Assembly: GCA_030268105.1 (NCBI GenBank)
Contig: BSDZ01000089.1
Coordinates: 62,001-126,000 of the forward strand
DNA: 64,000 bases
From: Volvox africanus
Taxonomy: Eukaryota > Chlorophyta > Chlorophyceae > Chlamydomonadales > Volvocaceae
Direction of reading: 5' to 3'
In this document: positions 36,635 through 48,608 of the stretch, in pieces
Layout of the letters: every line of letters starts with the position of its first letter
Position numbering within the stretch: the stretch's first letter is position 1
The notes under the pieces: generated by a model
The model's input: only the letters and a program-made list of their open reading frames with translations
Told to the model about the DNA's origin: nothing
Databases searched by the model: none
Translations under genes and position numbers: made by a program

Positions 36635-39600
36635 TCACTTTTCGTACTCCATCGCGTCATCATAACGGCGAATAATCTTGCGGCCCGATCTGCTAGTCAG
36701 TGGAGCCCCCGGTCGTGATGAGGGGGGCAGTGGCGCCCCGCCATTGGACCCTTCGGCGGTGATGGCGACTTCGTCCTCGGCTGTGGCCTCCTCCTCGACC
36801 TCTGGTTCTGGCTCTGCTTCTGGTCCGGGGCTACACTCGGGAGCCGGTTTTGGAACTGGACCTGACACTCTGCGCTTCAGCCCAAGCTCCTGCTCGCGAT
36901 CGCGGTTGGCGGTAGCATTGAAGCTTTGCCACTGCTTTTGACCTTTGCGGACTTTGGATGGGGGCGGTGGTGACCACTCGGACAGCAGGGTCTGACGCCC
37001 TGCCTCACGCGCCATTTGCGCCATAAGATATTTCATCTGTTTTCCATACAGCGCCTGTCGAGGCATCTGCTGAGATGGGAACTGCGAGCCGCCGCGGCGC
37101 GCACCTGCGCTCACGGCAGCCCAGGCAGCCAGCATGGAGCCGGAATTGCCGGCGCCGCCACTGTCCCCCCGGCCCGACATTGACGGTTCCAGACTGCTCC
37201 GCGCCGCACCGCCGCGCCGCACTGAGCGCGGGAAGGTGCCCAGCAGGTCCTCGTACGCGCGTTCTCTGATTGCGGTGACATCCTCATCCGCATAACCCGC
37301 GTTCCCCCCATCGCCTCCCTCAAAGAGATCCTGCCCGGCATACTGCCCCGTGACAGGTCCCATAAAATGACCAAACAGGCGGCCACCGGGAGAGAAGGGT
37401 GCTGTCGGGACCGGAAGTTGAAGCGGTAAGAAGGTGCCCTCTGGGTCGGGGTAGTCCGCCGGCGCGCCCTCTGCATTAGGAGAGGCGAGGATCGACGATG
37501 GGAGCCGTCAGACGGACTTCTTCGGGTGCAATGGCGGAGGCGGAATACGCGTTGGAGACTGCAACCCTGCGTCCTGTGTGTCGCCCACACAGCTCCATTT
37601 GAGCCGAGCTGCTCTTCTTCGGATGGCTTGCGTTCTAGTCAGTTGTTTGGTTTGCCTTAGAAAAGAAAGAAAAAACACATGTGGCATTTCCACAATGGGC
37701 ATGCCCTACAAGCTAAGCATCCCTCCCTACAGGCGCGCACACTATACCGCCTTGCCAATGCAAAGCCACCAGGGTACTGGCAGCTTTATCGCCTCCACGC
37801 TTTTTCCCTTACCGTCTTCCCTCTCGGCATCGCTCCTGACACCCGCCACTGCTGTCTCCGTCGTCACTCTATCGGCCGCTGGCCCACCTCCGCTGCCCAC
37901 AACACTGCGTTTTCCGCCGCCGTCGCCAGCAGCGTCCATAAGCCCGCCACCAGGGGATAACAATCTCCTCCTGGGATCCCGTGGCGCCAATGTCCGGGGT
38001 GGCTCCCGCACTTCAGGTTCCTTCACGGTGACGGGAGCTGCCTCTGCGTCGTTGACGTCACCTTCTGCCCTCTCGGCCTCCATGACCCCACGCACGACAC
38101 CACGTTGAGGTCCCCCGCCTCTTGCTGTTTCCTGCCGCCAACTGCTGTCCTGGACGGCGCGAGGCCCGCCATAGCTTTCCCGGCTCGTTCCGGCCCCGAT
38201 TGCACCTGTTGCCGGGGCCACAATGCCCTCCGCGGCCAGCTCAGGATTTCCGACCGCGCCTCGACCGTCCCTGGACCTTGCAGGTCCTGCACGTCCTCGG
38301 GTTCTCCTCATCGACTTAGCACCCCCTCTGCCGCTGTCGGCTGCAACCCAGGACCCAGGGCCCCGGCCACGAGAGCTTCCGGCCTCTTTAACATCACCCG
38401 GGCTCCCACGTCTTCCGGCGGGAGGCAAACCGACCATTGCTGCAGCAGCCGCAGCAGCCGCAGCCAACGCCTCGAAACCTTGGCCACGGTCCGGGGCCTC
38501 TCGACCTGGACCTCTGGCAGGAGTGAGATGATTCGCATATGCTCCCCGTGGCTGCCGTGGCAAGTACTCCTCACCCATCGACTGCGGGCACATGCCACGC
38601 GCTGCTGCTGCATTTATGTCCTCAAAAAAGTCAACAGCCAGATTGCTTCCCGGCGGCAGGTCCCCAACGGGTAGGTTATCGAGCGCCGCATGATCACCGT
38701 GATTCTTCAAAGTGCCCAGGGGCACGGCAACGCACAAGATGGGCGGTCCACCGTCGGGCTGTGGACGGGGAGGAAGAGACAGGCGGAGGGGCAGGAGCGA
38801 CGTCATGTGTGGCGCAACGAGGACGAGATAACTTCTGGCTGACTCCTGAGTTTCACGTGCTGCTCACCTTTTCATTCCTGCGCACAACTCACAACATCAA
38901 GGACATGCGTGATCGTACACCGCCCGACCATACGCCCCCCATACTCTCAGTACCATGCCGCATGGAGAACGTCCCGGCAGGCGGGTGTTATGCGCAGACT
39001 GGTGTTAACCCACTGATATCCTCTGCCACTGCGTTAGCCACCCCAGATAATCGGGGAGTGATGCGTCAGGGCCCACCATCGCAATCGAGTTGCCCAATGC
39101 GCACCCACCCTGCGCAGCAGCACCATTGGCGGGTCGATTGGCGGAAGACCCATGTCCAGGGTATCCAGCATGGACGCGATATCGGGAGCCACACGCCTCC
39201 GCCGTTTCCGCCCAGCTGCCGGCATCAGCGACACCCTGCCTAGCCCATCCAGCCCCGGCATTTCCTCATTCTGCCAGTCATCCTCCTCGCCAAACATCTC
39301 TGCTTCCTGTCGCATCAACTCCTCTTCATCCTTCCCATCCCACCCTCTCGCTGCCCCTTCTTCCTCATCCTCCTGCTCCCCTTCCTCGTCGTCCCCTTTA
39401 GCAACGCCCCCCACGGCGCCTTGACGTCCTTGCTCAACAGCCCTACCCCAAGCCGCAGGCGCCAACGCCGCTGCTTTCCGTTTGCTCTTTCGACCTAGTG
39501 ACGTTATTGGTGGTTGTGGTGGCCCTACATCTCCCTTTAGCTCCCTGCCCGCATCCGGTTGCTGCTGCAGGACCCGCTCTTCCAGGAGATGAGAATCCAG

Positions 39601-41201
39601 AGGCACGTCCCCTTCCTCCACATCTTGCAACTGCCACTGCTGCCCTCGTGACGAAGGTTCCTGACCCGGCTGATGCACTCTATCGTGTGGCATCAGCGGC
39701 GGCGATGGCTGCTCCTTCCGTTGTCCAGGCAGCAGCGAAAAGCGCGGCAATTTATGCTTTTGTTGTGGGAGCAGATCCTGTTGTTGCTGTTTCTCACGTG
39801 TTGACCTCCGCTCCCATGCTCGATGCTGCTCTTGCCTCTCATCCTGCCCCTGCGCCTGTCGCACCTCTAATCTCCGAGCCTCTGCGACGGGCGGGAGATC
39901 CTTACCGTCCGGCGAGCCTGCACGGCCCAGCAACTTCTGCTGCGGACTGTCAAGCTCACCACCGTCCGATTCGAACAGGCCCTCGCGGCGTAGCTGGTTT
40001 ATACGCGCTATGGGCAATGGTCGGCGTTTAGGATGTTTGGCGCTGGGCACCTCGGCTGCGGTCCCCAACGGCCGCTTGCGGTTAGCTATGGAGGCCAGGG
40101 CCTGCGGCGATGGTGGAGCGGCCGATCGCAGCAGCTGTGTCTGCTGCTGCGTCTCCACGGTCACACCTACATTGCACTGGTCACCGCTGTGGCTAGCCGG
40201 ACATGGCGCTGCACTCCGGATTGCTCCCCAGGCCTCTGCTATCCCAATTTGGCCGTTGCCCACCCTGGCCTCCTCCGCCCGTGTCTTATCAGGTCTATCG
40301 TGCTCTGCTAAACGGCCCACGGACGTGGCGACCATGCTATTAAAGAGCGGCTGTGGGTTCGGCGCCGGCTGCTCGCCAGGAGCACCTTGCACAGAGCATG
40401 TCCCATTGACCGTAACGTTACCGCCTACGGAACCGGCTGGCACCCCAGGCGACACGGTCGCACTTACACGCGCTAGTGCAGCTACCGCAGCAACGGCCGG
40501 AGCCGAAGCCGCTGCTGCTAATTCGGGATTCACGGTATCCACTGGCTTAACTCCTGGGGGCTGGAAGACGCGCTGCCATTTCGGAACGCCGGTATCCTCC
40601 CCTGTACCGTGGGCCAACATGGAGAGCTGCTGGATTCCATGGGCATGTTGCTGCCGGTGCTGTTCTTGCCCTGTCTCTCCATGCTGCTGACGGAATTCTT
40701 GCTGCTGCTGTTGCTTCTGCTCCTGTTGCTTTTGCTTCAGCTGTTGCAGGTTAAGGTGATGATGTTGCAGCAAAACCAGACGCAACTGGTCCTGAGGGCT
40801 GAGGCGTTCGGACTGAAGGTTGAGTCCCAGAGGCTGCAGCTGCATTGGCAAGCCAGCCAGCATTCCTATCACAGCTTGAGTCCCAACCAGGGGATTGCCT
40901 AGCAGGGGACGAGCCGCCGCCGCCGCTGCTGCAGCCCCAGCTTCCGAGCCCAACTCCTCCTCGTGCGCTTTAAGGACAGCAGTGTAGACCCTTTTCCGTG
41001 CGGCATCGTCCTCCTCGTGACCTTGAACAGCTTGCACGTACGAGCGGAGCAGCGAGGGATGCGAGAGCCCTTTCGGTGCCCGAAGGTTGCGTTGATATAC
41101 GTTCTGCGGGCGGAAAACAGGGTTGGACCAGACAGTATGGGGAAGCTTTACCATCATGATAGTACCGCAGCACTTACCCCAATTCCAAGTGCGATGGCCA
41201 T
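36635..41201 (-). CDS. Unrecognised protein, probably nuclear, 4 exons
   Basis: Exons (minus): 41201-41178, 41103-39109, 38845-37813, 37470-36635; 3,888 nt in phase, 1,295 residues. Start: ATG at 41201 followed after eight codons by a strong GTAAGT donor; an alternative start without that intron is the ATG at 41157. Visible parts: a helical N-terminal stretch (PKGLSHPSLLRSYVQAVQG), a Gln-rich run, basic clusters GRKSKRK and GRKRRRR that could be nuclear signals, a compact hydrophobic segment right after the third acceptor (SARSYLVLVAPHMTSLLPLR), and a basic C-terminus SGRKIIRRYDDAMEYEK. The rest is Pro/Ala/Gly-rich and probably disordered. The basic, Gln-rich make-up would fit a transcription or chromatin factor; this is inference only. 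The start lies about 27 bp past the poly(A) signal of the next gene upstream. Confidence 0.6.
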
Positions 41202-41227
41202 CAAGCGTTCAAGCGGTTGCGGGGGGT

Positions 41228-41232
41228 TTACA
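41228..41232 (-). terminator. TGTAA poly(A) signal
   Basis: TGTAA on the minus strand about 100 nt past the stop at 41331; supports ending the upstream gene before the one at 41201. Confidence 0.45.
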
Positions 41233-41330
41233 ACAAAACACAAATGAATCCTGACCGCCCGGGCATAATGATTAAAGCTGCAAAAGTGTACAAGAAGCTA
41301 AAGCATAATTTATGTACCAATCACCTTGTT

Positions 41331-42099
41331 TCAGGTGTAGCAAATTGGCAAGGCACCTCGCAGCTTGCAAGGGCCTTCCGGAAACATGATAGTTTCCCTA
41401 GCAACAGCATCAGCTTCGAAACATATCTCATCGCAGACGGCTTGGGACAGCGGAGCCCCATCACGGAGTGTCTGGCATAACAAATCTAGCGATGAAATTT
41501 CTCTTAATTCAGCGACTCTTCAGCCTAAATTACATCAGAGCTCTCCGTGCAGACTGCTGATCCAGCAATAGTCTGCAAGGCAACTTCAACGACTTCGGCA
41601 GCCCGCAGTCCTCACCTTGACTTCTGCAGCGCTTCGTCCAGGCAAACTCTTCGAAATTAATATCCATGCGTTGCCGTGAATGGCATGCTTCTCCGCCAAA
41701 ATACATTCCTCCACCGCCGTCCAAGCGGGTCGCTTGCAACGCTACCCAGAGGCGGCGGCATAACGAGGACATAATGTCAAGTCGCGCTTGAACAATAACA
41801 AGTTACAAAGTCTACATGGTTACAGCCCGGCGTCGGCTCAGGCTTCCTCACCCTTATCTGCTCGCTGGGACCGTGTTGATCGCTTTTATGCGGTTCTTTC
41901 ATCACACCTGATCGAGCTACATCATCAAAACATGGTGCCAAATCTTCGCCTTCCGAGGCCATGACGCTTCTGCGTGTTCTGCCAAGGCGAACGGAATGAT
42001 CAAGCTTGGGTAAACCAGCTTCAAGTTTGTAAACTATCACGGCACATTTGTATTCCGATGTCACTTTCTGCTCATGGCGACTACATTCTAATACACGGG
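41331..42099 (-). CDS. Unrecognised small protein, 3' part (3 exons)
   Basis: Exons (minus): 42099-41908, 41786-41616, 41485-41331, joined in matching phase (1/1/1) with good acceptors (for example a TTCCTTAG end). The product ends with RGALPICYT. It has scattered Cys residues and a mixed, folded-looking composition (SEYKCAVIVYKLEAGLPKL; SQAVCDEICFEADAVARE) unlike random translation. No family was recognised. The 5' end is open: the first listed exon needs an upstream partner ending in phase 1. Open frames at 42880-42515 (with RKLYNELRNTRERWLVEEEL) and 43123-42908 (with WIFISSFPNPKEVYFRYRC) are possible upstream exons. The alternative is that these exons belong to the gene starting at 41201; the TGTAA between them argues against that. 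Confidence 0.4.
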
Positions 42100-42514
42100 C
42101 TAAGGAAGAGGTAAAACGCCATGGGCAGTACGGAACCCTTTAAATCCTTCGGGCGCAACTCGACATAGCTTTCAAATTATTGATCTATTCATATACTTGG
42201 ACCGAAAATCTGATATTTGGGTAACAGAGATGGATTGCTGATAGCCCACTTCCCCTTTGCATCGTAATTGCTTCAGTCATTTACGCTGCATGGATTTACT
42301 GACATAACGAATAAGTCACTGTCCACTCATTCAGGAAAATCCCTCCATTGACCACTAGCTCATTATAAAACCGCAAAACGAAAACTCCTACTGCACTTGC
42401 AGGAAACGAGCTAAGTGGTGTATTTTTATGAGTAATGACTGAATATTTTTGGCACGCCGAGTAGTCACGGGGAGAACGAGATGGGCCGGTGTGAGCCGAC
42501 AGGGAGCCGACCAG

Positions 42515-43123
42515 CTAGCGTGGTCGGCTGATGATGAAATGGTTCAATTTGCTGAGGCACCATCCATTTTTTCGAATTTCAAAATATTTTATATAAAAGT
42601 TCTGAGACTTCACGAACGAAAGGGACTGAACTTCTTTGTCAATATGCCTCTCGTACATTAGCCCACTGAGCTCTTCCTCCACTAGCCACCGTTCGCGGGT
42701 ATTCCTTAGCTCATTATACAGCTTGCGCAGACTTGGCCCTCTGTGAGCAAGTAAGGCGGGCTTCCTCGCCTTAGGATTCAGTCGACCCGCCAGGCGTCCA
42801 GGGGCCCCTGCGCCGCCGGGCGCATTTCCTTTGGCATCATGGATGGGACAAGACGGAAAGGCATTGCCATCGGGAAACACTCATATAGAAGACCTTCAGG
42901 TAGTTTTCTATTGCCCCTGGAATTTTTCAAACATATTACGCCCCATTAACGATTGTGTCTGTTCCTGACTTGCTTGCGTGCGCTGTTCGTGTCCAAGGGT
43001 CACCCCTGTTCGTGTCTGCAGAGCGTTTGGCTCATGTAATCCACACCGATACCGAAAGTAAACTTCTTTGGGGTTTGGAAAGGAGCTGATAAATATCCAT
43101 TCGGTTTCCATCGAATAAACCAA
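42515..43123 (-). other. Possible upstream exons of the 41331-42099 gene
   Basis: Two minus-strand frames of non-random composition, 43123-42908 (starts with ATG) and 42880-42515. They can be joined in phase through a short intron and then to the exon at 42099, but the splice sites are weak. Confidence 0.2.
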
Positions 43124-44146
43124 AAGATCGCAGTTGGGTCTATCATCTATCTACAGTTCGGCACAGAGCTCCAGCCGTTCTGTTGGCACCCCGGGTTAGC
43201 TCATACGCATAGCTTACTCAAGAAAGTTTCCCAAAGAGAGTTTCCCATGTACGTAGGACGATATTCAGAGGTTGTATATGTATCTACGAAGGGCTGCAGA
43301 AAGAGATCGATACGGGAATCCCACCCTTCAACCTGGCAACGAAGGACGCTGCCAATTTCCGATCGGCCTGCAGTCGGTAAGGTGCCAACTACTTCGTAAC
43401 TATCCGTTCTAATATATTTAACTAGAAAAGCTTAATAGGATGTAACACACCATGCGAGGTCCCGCTTTGCATGGTTTCCAAACTCGCTTAACCGGTTCGG
43501 TGATGTCCCTGGTGATTTCTCTTCTGCTGATTTGCATATATCAAATATCACATATTTATTTTATGTTATAGAGCCCGGTGCTAGCCACCTATCTGACCAA
43601 GGTACAATTTTAGGCTGCGCCCCTAAGGTCCGTACTGCCCGCACTGCTCGCACTGCCGCATGATCCGTCCCGCAGCCTGAGACCGAATGCAGGAGCCCCC
43701 GTCTATCCCCTGCATAACCTGCCTGCACGCCAGAGCAATTGTTTCACGCATCCAAACTACCGCTAAGCTGCTGCGTCTGGCTGCTGATGCCGCTGCGGCT
43801 GCATAAACTTTGACACCGTCATTGATATCCGCAGAAAGCAGGCCATGCTGCAGGCAAGGTGTACCTCGCAAAAAGCCCCTTCATCGGCCCCAGAATGCTG
43901 GTTAGGCACACATAGCAGCCCTGAAACTCGCCAGCAGGTGAAGGGAGACCCAGACAGTGCGTCCAGGCAGCTACCTGTAACCTGTCTGTCCGTCCGTTTC
44001 TCCATCCGCGCATTCAGCAGCCCAACGTGTTCCCTTGAAGCCCCCTGCGCAACTCGACGACGTCCCAACCCGTCATGGCGGCTGACAGCGGAGGTCCCTC
44101 CCGCGGCGCGACCTCGCGCTCGACGGGCCTGGAACGTGCCCACATT
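43124..44146. other. Intergenic region downstream of the protease gene
   Basis: Should contain the 3' UTR of the DEG5-like gene. No coding exon is supported. Confidence 0.4.
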
Positions 44147-45726
44147 TCATTTCTTGCCATACGGATTGCCGTACACAATAATCTTCGGCACAAGATCCAG
44201 CAGCAAATCCACAGGCAGGGCGAAACTGACGCCGCTACCACGCGCCTGTAAGCGGGATGCAACCGACCGCCAGAGAGAGAAAAAGGGGGGGAGTGTATCT
44301 GTGTATCTGTGTGGTTGGTGTTTGCTACGCGATGATGCTACACGACCTTACGTACGGCAAATACGGTGACCGGCAAATATTGAGATCGCACGAGTCATGA
44401 TGGAATCAACACTGCAGAGCCGGCCGGGCAGCGAAAGGGATGGTTGCCGCCGTGCCCTTGGGGACCCTTCCAACTATCCTGGGCGCTGCCGCCCCGTGCC
44501 TTTCGTCCCGGCTCTCCCTCCTCTCCGCGGCTTTCCGTGAGCAACGCCACGCTGCCAACGCCCCTGTATCATTTGGGCTGTTCATCCTACCCTACGGTGG
44601 CCCGTACACTCGCACCCTGCACCTCACGGACCGAGTAGGAACTCGCAGCCCCGACCGCCGTGTTGAGTCCGACCATTCGCCCTAGGGAATCCACCAGAGG
44701 ACCGCCTGAATTGGCTGCGTTCACCACCGCCTCCGTCTGTCGTGCCGCATGGCATACACACACACACACAGTGGCATACGGATTCTAGGTTAGCATGACG
44801 GTCAGCATGACGGTTAGCATGAAGGTCAGCATGACGCACGTAATCTTCTTACCATGCAGGTTGGTAAACCTGGGAAAGGATGGATGAGACGATGGATGAC
44901 GGTTGATGTTTCCGTACACTCGTACAAAAGGAAGCAGAAAAATCAAGAAGGGCCTGAGGTTACCTGGTTTCATTCATTGTTTCGTCATTCTCATCATCGG
45001 GTGGTTCTTCGCTTGATTCACCTGCAATGCCTGATTTTTTAACGTGACGTGTAACTTTCATATGGTACGAATTGTAATCGAGAAAAATGAGCAAACACAT
45101 ATTGAAGCCATGTGTTGATTGGGAAGGAGACGCACCTGAATGACTCCGTAGATCCGCGCCCCGACTGGGGAAGGTATACTCCTCCCCAGCCCGCTCACAA
45201 GTCCAGCAGACAGTGACCAAATGGGGAGGGATGGGTCAGATCCCACACATCCCAGAGCGTACGCGAACTGACCCACCTAGGCAAACGTTGCGCAATGGAA
45301 GAAACGGAAAACACACGCTGCTTAATAAATCCACACATAAATATGCTATATGCAAATCCAAATGCCAAAAGCTTGTGCTGTGTGGGAAGGCTTGGGTTTT
45401 GTATTGTAACAACCGGTGCCTTACAACAATGCTGTGGCACTGGCCATGGCCGCCGCCTCTCCTGGGCACTGAAGACCCAGAACCTGCCTCACCCGCAGAT
45501 CCCCCGGAGCGGCAACGCGGATAGGCGCCACGGTAGGCGGCACTGCGGGCGCCGTGGCGGCGCCGCCATCACCGCCTGCAAGCTCCGCCGGCGGCAGGAG
45601 CTTCAACACCGCGAGGTCATGGAGGCTATCGCTGCCGGCTACACGCGCCCGCAGAGAGGTGACGGTCCCCCTGGCTGTGTCTTGCAAAGTTACCTCCAGA
45701 AGCTGTGGACGCGCGTGAATTTGCAT

Positions 45727-45801
<75 letters not shown>

Positions 45802-46770
45802 TGTGTGTGTGTGTGTGTTTGTGTGTGTGGGATGTTAATGCAAACTGTAAGAGCGGGTTTTACAGTGTAGGGCTTGGTGGAGCGCCAGGGTTAAGACTCG
45901 TGTGAGAGATGACGAAACACGACAGCGGGAGGGGACCGTTCAGTGTACGGCTTGTCTTTCCACACGAGAAACACGGCTTAGGGTACTGGCGAGATCTTTT
46001 GGTTTCAGGGCGGCTTCTGAAAACGGAAACTCAGTAAGTCCTAAAAAGCAAATTCATAAGGAGGCCGGCATGATCTAGACACATCGCTGAGCACTGATCG
46101 GTTTTAACTTTATGCGCGCAAATAATATCTATCGCATTCAGATTCACGGCTGGAAGTACGAGTACGGGTACAGAATCATGCGATTGGCAACAACTACCAG
46201 GGAGCTCGGAGAACCAAGTTCCTCATCCGATAAGATAATAGGGTTAAGACCTACCGTATTCGCTCCCTGAAGTCGAGGTATGACGTGGAAGTTGGTCACC
46301 ACATGGGGCCCAATGGCGTCCCACACAACCCCCGACCCGACGACCTCGCGCACTTCGACGCCACCTACGGGCCTTATAACGGCTATGGAAGCCACCGAGG
46401 GGCTTACGGCCTGGAATACGGAAGTAACGATTTCCTCATCCACCAACGCAGCGGCGGTCGAAGGACGGGCAGAAAGAGGCAGGCTGGATAATGCAGCAAG
46501 TGAAGAAATCACTATCCCATGAGCTAGCAAAGTGCGTCGGCTAGGATTAACGAGCGTTAATCGCGCGTCATGATTCGGTGCAAGTTCGGTTGGAGACAGT
46601 TGCCTGGGCGCACAATCAATATCCGTCTGTGTTATAAGCACCCTATTATATTTGCGATCCCTAAAGACAGACCTTGGAGATTTACGCTCGCGGTGGGGTG
46701 GTGTGATTGTACATCGTTCCGAGCGTATCACCGTTGTGCGCTTCACAGGGTACTGAAGACAGAAAATCAT
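44147..46770 (-). CDS. DEG5: DEG5-type serine protease, thylakoid lumen
   Basis: HtrA/Deg-family chymotrypsin-fold protease without a PDZ domain. Exons (minus): 46770-46255, 45702-45493, 45276-45136, 44736-44632, 44245-44147; all junctions in phase 0, 356 residues, complete. The N-terminus has a basic chloroplast-transit-like part, then a twin-arginine lumen signal: SRRTLLAHG, a hydrophobic stretch and a cleavage site near STAAA. Catalytic triad: His in TNFHVI, Asp in HDLAVLKL, Ser in NSGGPLVDSLGR. LVSGLGRSIPSP and FALPVDLLLDLVP are family landmarks, and the protein stops right after KIIVYGNPYG, where DEG1 and DEG8 would continue into PDZ. Known role of plant DEG5: works with DEG8 in the lumen in turnover of photosystem II D1 protein. 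Odd: the loop normally holding a GNPFG-like sequence reads GCVGSDP, and ANSGGP replaces the usual GNSGGP. Confidence 0.9.
44790..44836 (+). repeat. 12-bp tandem repeat (AGCATGACGGTT/C), four units
   Basis: Direct repeats in the intron between protease exons 3 and 4. Confidence 0.75.
45725..45834 (+). repeat. (TG)n-(AG)n-(TG)n compound microsatellite
   Basis: Lies in the intron just upstream (minus strand) of protease exon 2; read on the gene strand it is a (CA)n(CT)n tract leading to the acceptor. Confidence 0.85.
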
Positions 46771-47338
46771 TATTAATTTTTGCCTCGTAACCTATTTACA
46801 ATACAGTCATTGTACTTGCACAGCAAGAAGTGTTTGCCACGGTTCTGGAGCTGTGCATGCTTTGTGTGACTTGTCGTCACCGTAAAGGTAGACATCTTTT
46901 ACGACACGAAAATGATATATGCTTCTGCATTTGCGTCTGTGAAAAGGTGTAGGTCAACTATTAACATATGGGACGGCTTCTAGGCACATAAATATGTTTG
47001 CGGGGGTCCCCAAAATGATATATATATGACAATATATTCTTTTAATACAGAAGAGTAAACTTTAACATACCCAATTGTAATCTTCAGAGATAATGCTGTA
47101 TTGCATGGAGGCGGGTGTCGTTTCGTCTCACTGAAGACGCACAAGTCAGACGTCCAGGCATCGACAGCTGCCCCAGCACTACCAAGCTGTAGCTAATTAT
47201 ATTGTGAGGTTTTGGCTGTCGGAATCCAGGCTTTTCACGTTTCTTTCAACAGCTACGACGGCACAGGAGTCCCCACAGCGAAGCTTACCACAGCGCAACC
47301 CAAGTTTGCAACATAGAAGTGACACATAATTTGCACAA
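46771..47338. other. Divergent promoter region, protease (-) and glycosyltransferase (+)
   Basis: AT-rich, 568 bp between the protease ATG and the first open frame of the glycosyltransferase gene. A short candidate first exon for the latter starts at the ATG near 47092. Confidence 0.45.
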
Positions 47339-48573
47339 GTGCGGCGGTTAAGCCCCAGCCAGCGACCCCCGGCAGGGGGCTCGCTCGGCGCAGACTATGA
47401 GGGCAGTCCGCAAGCGGTTGCTGTGACCCTTAACGGGGGAAGCGACTCGCCACTACGCCCTCAAAGGCGAATCAGTTCAGCTCATCGTTACGCTGCTGCT
47501 ATACGTGCTGTTTCGCCCTCGAGTCGCCGATGTGCTCTGTACATCTCGCTTCTGCTCCTTGGTTTCCTCGCGGGTAGTACCGTGCGGCTCCCATTTCCCC
47601 GGATCGCTGCACCGTCGCTGTTCACCTCTTCAAATTCTGGCGTATTCTCAAATCGCTTGGTCGCACCCACTACTAATGGCGTTGATGGCACACTTACCCA
47701 CGCTCACATTGGACGAGGCAAAGATGCATACTTCAAGGAAAGACTTGTCGACGCATCCGGAGGACAGACACAGCGCAGGAGGGTGATCGAGGACGCATCA
47801 ACAGCAACAGCAACAACAGCAGCACCAGCAGCGACGGCAACGGCGACGGCAGTAGCAAACACTTCGGCACAGCTTCAGCCAGGGAACCGCACGCTGCGCT
47901 TTCAGGTGTGCAATGGCTTCGCGAATCAACGACTGAGCATCGTGTTCGCGGCCATGCTAGCTGTACGGTTGAACCGTACGGCAGTTATTCCCGTACTTAT
48001 TGACAATGGCCTACAGCGCACGGGCAACAACATTTTTGCCAGCGCGAACAATCAGGTGAGCCTTGATCCTTCCAATTTGAGGGGAACTGACACCAGCAGA
48101 TGGCTCTTTCGTAGCTCCAGGGAAGGGAGCCGCGAGCCCGAGCAAGCCGGACGCGTGCAGCGGGAAGACAAATGTCAACCGGTGGTACGGCTCCCTCCTC
48201 CCTAAAACTCTTTGGGGAGCCCCTCTTTAGTGGTCGAAAAGGATCCTCAAGTAGCAGTAGCAGTAGCAGTAGCAGTAGCAGATTATAAGGGGGTTAGGCG
48301 AATGGTGTGGGCTTAGCCATGCCGTACGGAAGTGTACGGCGCGTTCGAAGTTGGTTGGGATTGCGTGGCCTTCAAGGCCACTCACGGATCACGGACTGGT
48401 GCCGCTACCCGGGTATCTCCGAGTACCAAAATTCGCACCGTGAGACACCCCCCTGCTCTTTTCCCGCTCTCCATTCCGCCCGGAGACGGACACAGCAGCG
48501 GCAGTAGCGGCTGCAGTAAAAGAAGCTGGTGCCATCCCTGAATCCCCAGGACCCAACCCCCAGTCCCAAACGC

Positions 48574-48608
<35 letters not shown>

